Source: Lysinibacillus mangiferihumi (lineage in GTDB: Bacteria; Bacillota; Bacilli; Bacillales_A; Planococcaceae). From it: a stretch of 64,000 nt of DNA. Below, one piece after another: positions 60,471 through 64,000 of this stretch. The notes under the pieces were generated by a model. That model saw nothing but the letters and a program-made list of their open reading frames with translations. It was not told the origin of the DNA and did not search any database. The position numbers and the translations under genes are program-made. Numbering within the stretch: position 1 is the stretch's first letter; the number at the start of each line of letters is the position of its first letter. The stretch covers positions 1-64,000 of the forward strand of contig NZ_PYWM01000016.1 in the NCBI RefSeq assembly GCF_003049665.1, in the 5' to 3' direction.

Positions 60471-63400
60471 CTACATCACCTGTCCTTTATGATTACGTAA
60501 GCCATTGTAGGATTTCACCGTTGTTAAAAGATTGCTGTACATATCACGTGTATCCTGATGTTTCGCACGCTTCGCAAACATATCAGCACTGCCGACAAGC
60601 ATTAACAGTTCTCGCGCACGAGATAGCGCGACATTTAACCTGCGATAATCTCTCGCAAAGCCAATGTCCCCTCCCTTTGGCGTATTCCGCACCATACTCA
60701 CTAAGATGACATCCATCTCCATCCCTTGGAACTTATCGACTGTGCCCGTTCTAAATTGGAGATGTGGTAACTGTAATTCCTGTTGGAGAAGGCGATTAAT
60801 TTTCTTCACCTGCTCGCCATAGAAGCTAATAACACCTACACTTTTCTGCGCGTCCTGTGGTATGCGTCCAGCCTTTTTCGCTTCCATCACGGCAGTATTC
60901 AAATCCGTTAAAATATGACGAATTGTTTGTAATTCTCCTTCATTATAACGACTTGTGCCACCTTTAACTTGTTCCTCTAAAAACGGTCTTTCCGCTGGCA
61001 TATCAATCCATAGCAAATGATCATCACGACCGACAAATTGCCCTTCTAAGCCATGGTCACGGGCCGCATCCGAATCTGGTAATCCACATTGCAAGCCGTT
61101 TTCTTCCTTGTCGTAAAATGGTGTAATGCTGTGCATAATTTTTTCATGCATACGATACTGCAATGCAAGCATTTGCTTATGTGTTGAAGGTAGGTTATTA
61201 AATAATCGCTCAAATAGCGACTCACGTAGCAAGCTTTTCAACTCTTGCGCCCCATCAAAATTAGGATTTTCTTCTAGCATGCCTTTCAACGTTTCCTCCA
61301 ACGTATCATCACCAAGCAACGGCGGTAATTGATGATGGTCACCCACTAAAATAATTTTTTTGCCTTTTAACATCGGTAATAATAGCTCTGGCGGTGTAGC
61401 CTTCGATACTTCGTCGATTATGACAACATCAAACGTTGGATAGTTCTCCATAAACTCCTTGCTTGCCGAAGCAACGCATGTTGTGCCGATTACGTTGGCA
61501 TGACGCACATACAATTTACGAATTTCATCTAAATCATATTCCGTAGCGTTTTGCAGCTTATCGCGCCATTGCTCTTGTAATTTCTTACGTAGAGGTAGCT
61601 GCTGTTGTTTTCGATGGAGCTCTTCTAAACTTTCATTTGCTGTTTGAATAGCTTCCTTCACTTCTTCTAATGTGCGCTCTGGCGTGGATTGTAGCAATGT
61701 TGTTAAAGCCGTTAGTTGTTTTTCCTTTTTAAGTCCTTCTATATTAATAGCTTTAATTTTTTCTTCTAACTGCGCTAGCTCTTCGTCAATCTCTTGTAAG
61801 CTTGCCTTAGCTGTTTGATGTGCCGCTCTTTTCGGTAAGAGCTGTGTATTTGCTTGTTCAACAGCCTGAAGCTGCTGACGGGCTGTTTGCACAGAGGTTT
61901 GCGTTGTAGTTACGAGCATTTTCAACTGCTCCACAGATTCTTCTGGCATAGTCTCAGCTTGGAACGTATTTGCAAGTTGTTGTAAACGCTCGGTATGGGC
62001 TAAATACGGCTGCAATTGACGCTGCAAGCTTTGTACATCGAAGCTTGTAATTGCACATTCTTGGTGTATTAAACTCGCGATATTTTTGCGGAGCGACTCA
62101 AATTCACGATCTTTATGCTCCTGTTGTTGGCGAAGTGCCATCCCCTTTTGCCACACAAAATCGCGACGCATATACAGTCCCAGTAAATAGCTTTCTAACT
62201 GTTCCACTGACGGTGTTTGCCCTTCTTGAAATGAGGCATTTAGCTGTGCAAAAACGCCGTTTAAATTTTGTAGGGAGAACGATTGAACAGGCTGTTGACG
62301 ACTTTTTGCAAGCGCCCGCTCTTTCCCTTCAGGTGAAACCGACGCTTCAAGTTTTGCAATCGCTTTTTGTAGACGCGTATTAATGGTTGCCCATGCTTCT
62401 AAATCTTTGGCATCCTCTAAATGCTCTAGTCGTCGAATTTGCTGCGCTAACACAGGTGAAGGTTGAACTTGATAATGCTGTAAAAACCGCTGGATACGGT
62501 CATAGGTTGTTAATGAAGCGATATAATTTTGACTTTCCTTCATGAAAAGCAATCGCTTATTTTCTTGTTCATATTTCACTTGAATATCTTGAAACTGGGT
62601 TGTGAGTTCTTGTTTTTCTACAAGTAATTCTTTATATTGAATAGCCGCTTGCCATTGCTCTATTTTGATGGTGTTGTCTTGAATCGTTTGTTGTAACTGT
62701 TCAGCAGATGCGTATTCAGCTACTATGTGCTCCTGTGATTGAATAGCGGACGCTAACTGTGCAAGCTGTTTTTCATAATGCTCTTTTTGTGCTTCACTCG
62801 CTTCTTTTTCCGCTTTTGCCGTTTTTAACTCTTTTTTTAGCGATTGAATTTCTTTTTGTAAAATGGGTTCGTCTATTGCTGCTTGCTCCTTAGCAGCAAT
62901 TTCCTTTGTTAGTTCTTCGAGCCACGCTTGCAATTTCGCTAGCTCATCAGTTGTTTTACTTATACTCGCTTGTAATTCTTGTTCACGTTCAGTAAAAGCA
63001 GTAATTTCTTCTTCAACAGCTGCTAATGTTTGCTCACGCCAATGTAGGGCAACATTTTCCTCAATGAATTTTTTCCCCTCTTCTTCAATACTTTCTGTTC
63101 GGCCATATCGTAAAATACGAATTTCTTGATTGGAGAGAAGTCTTCCTAAGGCATTATCAACAGCTAAGTTTGACTGTGAGGCAACGAGTGTTTTTAAGCC
63201 TGCTTTTACGTTTTGCTGGCAAATCTCTGAAATAACCGTTGTTTTCCCTGTTCCAGGGGGCCCTTGAATAACATACAAATCTTCTACAGATAACGCGCCG
63301 ATTACAGCTTTACGTTGATATTCATTTAAATTATTATGAAACTCAATATCTTCACGAAGCTTTGCTGTACGGACAGTCGGACGCTTTTCGAATAAAATCG

Positions 63401-64000
63401 TCTCTAAGCTTGCATTTACTGCTTCACCTTTTTCAAGCTTTGTAAAGCCGTTACGTAAGCGTCGAATTTGACTTAGTGTCGCAAAATTACTAAAGCTTGC
63501 TTGTTTTGAGCGCAAATTTAGCTGGTCTTTGCGTGCTTGCTCCTGTGCAAAAGGCTTTAAGTCAACTTCCACTGTTTGCTTACCCGCATTCGCTTTTAAC
63601 ACTTGTCCAATTTCACCACGGACCCCTTGGATGCTCACACTTAAACCTTCAAGTTGCTTCCATTCCTTCGCTTTCACATATGGACATACTAGTGTTAAAC
63701 GTGAAAAATCTTCATTATAGTAGCTTTGTTTAAAGTCTGTATGAATATCATCGATTGTCGCATCACGTTCTTGAATTTTTAAATAGCCTTCCCAACTTGC
63801 AATACGCTTTTTCACATATTCTGTCCGTTCCTCTGCAATCGGTAGCTCTCTAATTTTCGTGTGAAGATCAAGCGGGATACCAGCCCCATTATTGGGCTTT
63901 GTGACAAATTGCAAAGCCGCTGGTAAACGACGATTCGTATTGATTGGACCACGCATATGTACAAAACGAATATTTGTTGCTAATAACCCTTCCACTTTTA
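60471..64000 (-). CDS. Large SF1 (UPF1/Dna2-like) helicase, partial at N-terminus
   Basis: At least 1174 residues, open to the right edge, so the N-terminus lies outside. Motif I GPPGTGKTT is about 245 residues in. A very long coiled-coil insertion (about 325-840) follows. Then come motif II VIIDEVSKATPPELLLP, motif III VGDHHQLPPLLGD, and GTVDKFQGMEMDVILVSMVR with ARDYRRLNVALSRARE (motifs V-VI). The split ATPase with a long coiled-coil insert is like SMC-hinged SF1B helicases found in Bacillales. It may act in RNA or DNA metabolism or defence. A coupled gene follows. Confidence 0.85.
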   Translation of the reverse strand, partial: KVEGLLATNIRFVHMRGPINTNRRLPAALQFVTKPNNGAGIPLDLHTKIRELPIAEERTEYVKKRIASWEGYLKIQERDATIDDIHTDFKQSYYNEDFSRLTLVCPYVKAKEWKQLEGLSVSIQGVRGEIGQVLKANAGKQTVEVDLKPFAQEQARKDQLNLRSKQASFSNFATLSQIRRLRNGFTKLEKGEAVNASLETILFEKRPTVRTAKLREDIEFHNNLNEYQRKAVIGALSVEDLYVIQGPPGTGKTTVISEICQQNVKAGLKTLVASQSNLAVDNALGRLLSNQEIRILRYGRTESIEEEGKKFIEENVALHWREQTLAAVEEEITAFTEREQELQASISKTTDELAKLQAWLEELTKEIAAKEQAAIDEPILQKEIQSLKKELKTAKAEKEASEAQKEHYEKQLAQLASAIQSQEHIVAEYASAEQLQQTIQDNTIKIEQWQAAIQYKELLVEKQELTTQFQDIQVKYEQENKRLLFMKESQNYIASLTTYDRIQRFLQHYQVQPSPVLAQQIRRLEHLEDAKDLEAWATINTRLQKAIAKLEASVSPEGKERALAKSRQQPVQSFSLQNLNGVFAQLNASFQEGQTPSVEQLESYLLGLYMRRDFVWQKGMALRQQQEHKDREFESLRKNIASLIHQECAITSFDVQSLQRQLQPYLAHTERLQQLANTFQAETMPEESVEQLKMLVTTTQTSVQTARQQLQAVEQANTQLLPKRAAHQTAKASLQEIDEELAQLEEKIKAINIEGLKKEKQLTALTTLLQSTPERTLEEVKEAIQTANESLEELHRKQQQLPLRKKLQEQWRDKLQNATEYDLDEIRKLYVRHANVIGTTCVASASKEFMENYPTFDVVIIDEVSKATPPELLLPMLKGKKIILVGDHHQLPPLLGDDTLEETLKGMLEENPNFDGAQELKSLLRESLFERLFNNLPSTHKQMLALQYRMHEKIMHSITPFYDKEENGLQCGLPDSDAARDHGLEGQFVGRDDHLLWIDMPAERPFLEEQVKGGTSRYNEGELQTIRHILTDLNTAVMEAKKAGRIPQDAQKSVGVISFYGEQVKKINRLLQQELQLPHLQFRTGTVDKFQGMEMDVILVSMVRNTPKGGDIGFARDYRRLNVALSRARELLMLVGSADMFAKRAKHQDTRDMYSNLLTTVKSYNGLRNHKGQVM

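Overview
The window looks like a chromosomal segment of a spore-forming, low-GC Gram-positive in the Bacillales, most likely Lysinibacillus or a close relative. Supporting signs are strong AGGAGG-type ribosome sites, GTG/TTG starts, the spore germination pair cwlJ-gerQ, a bacillithiol gene (bshB2), Trp T-box and preQ1 riboswitches, and a yng-type leucine/isovalerate degradation operon. Species is inferred, not proven. No rRNA, tRNA, CRISPR array or complete insertion sequence was seen.
Layout: the left edge (1-108) is the 5' end of a group IIC intron inserted just after a terminator hairpin. Then come cwlJ-gerQ, an M20 amidohydrolase, the ung cluster, pdxK, an acyl-CoA thioesterase, yojF-bshB2, a TerC protein and ilvA (0.2-11 kb). 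From 11 to 16 kb there is a secreted beta-helix protein and a tryptophan-type ABC transporter (binding protein, permease, ATPase). An accessory island at about 16.2-19.6 kb holds a lipoprotein, a frameshifted secreted protein, a dead ATPase gene, a small membrane protein and a beta-rich exported protein; a decayed copy of the queT promoter and preQ1 riboswitch lies inside it, 2 kb before the real one. queT, T-box-controlled stand-alone trpB, an acyl-CoA ligase, threonine dehydrogenase, a chemotaxis receptor, a RodA-like protein and an aminotransferase/PucR pair follow (20-32 kb).
From 32 to 43 kb lie methionine-salvage genes mtnU and mtnE, the methionine importer metNIQ, kbl, a double P-loop protein, a YbaK-type deacylase, a SprA-like protein with a broken zinc motif, and a VanZ protein. 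The 42.9-51.5 kb block is one operon (acyl-CoA dehydrogenase, acyl-CoA ligase, biotin carboxylase, biotin carrier, HMG-CoA lyase, enoyl-CoA hydratase, carboxyltransferase) preceded by a TetR regulator and a perfect 18-bp palindrome that is probably its operator. After it come a beta-lactamase-fold exported protein, a decayed gene region, topB, a glycosyltransferase with a remarkable 13-unit hairpin array beyond its 3' end, and a two-gene unit encoding a large SF1 helicase (running off the right edge) and a small companion.
The most unusual content is non-coding: three full and several partial copies of a ~305-bp element with GGCTGGGACA inverted ends and a built-in terminator hairpin, a 42-bp x 13 hairpin array, six copies of a ~25-bp repeat (one supplying the end of mtnU), and the orphan preQ1 riboswitch.
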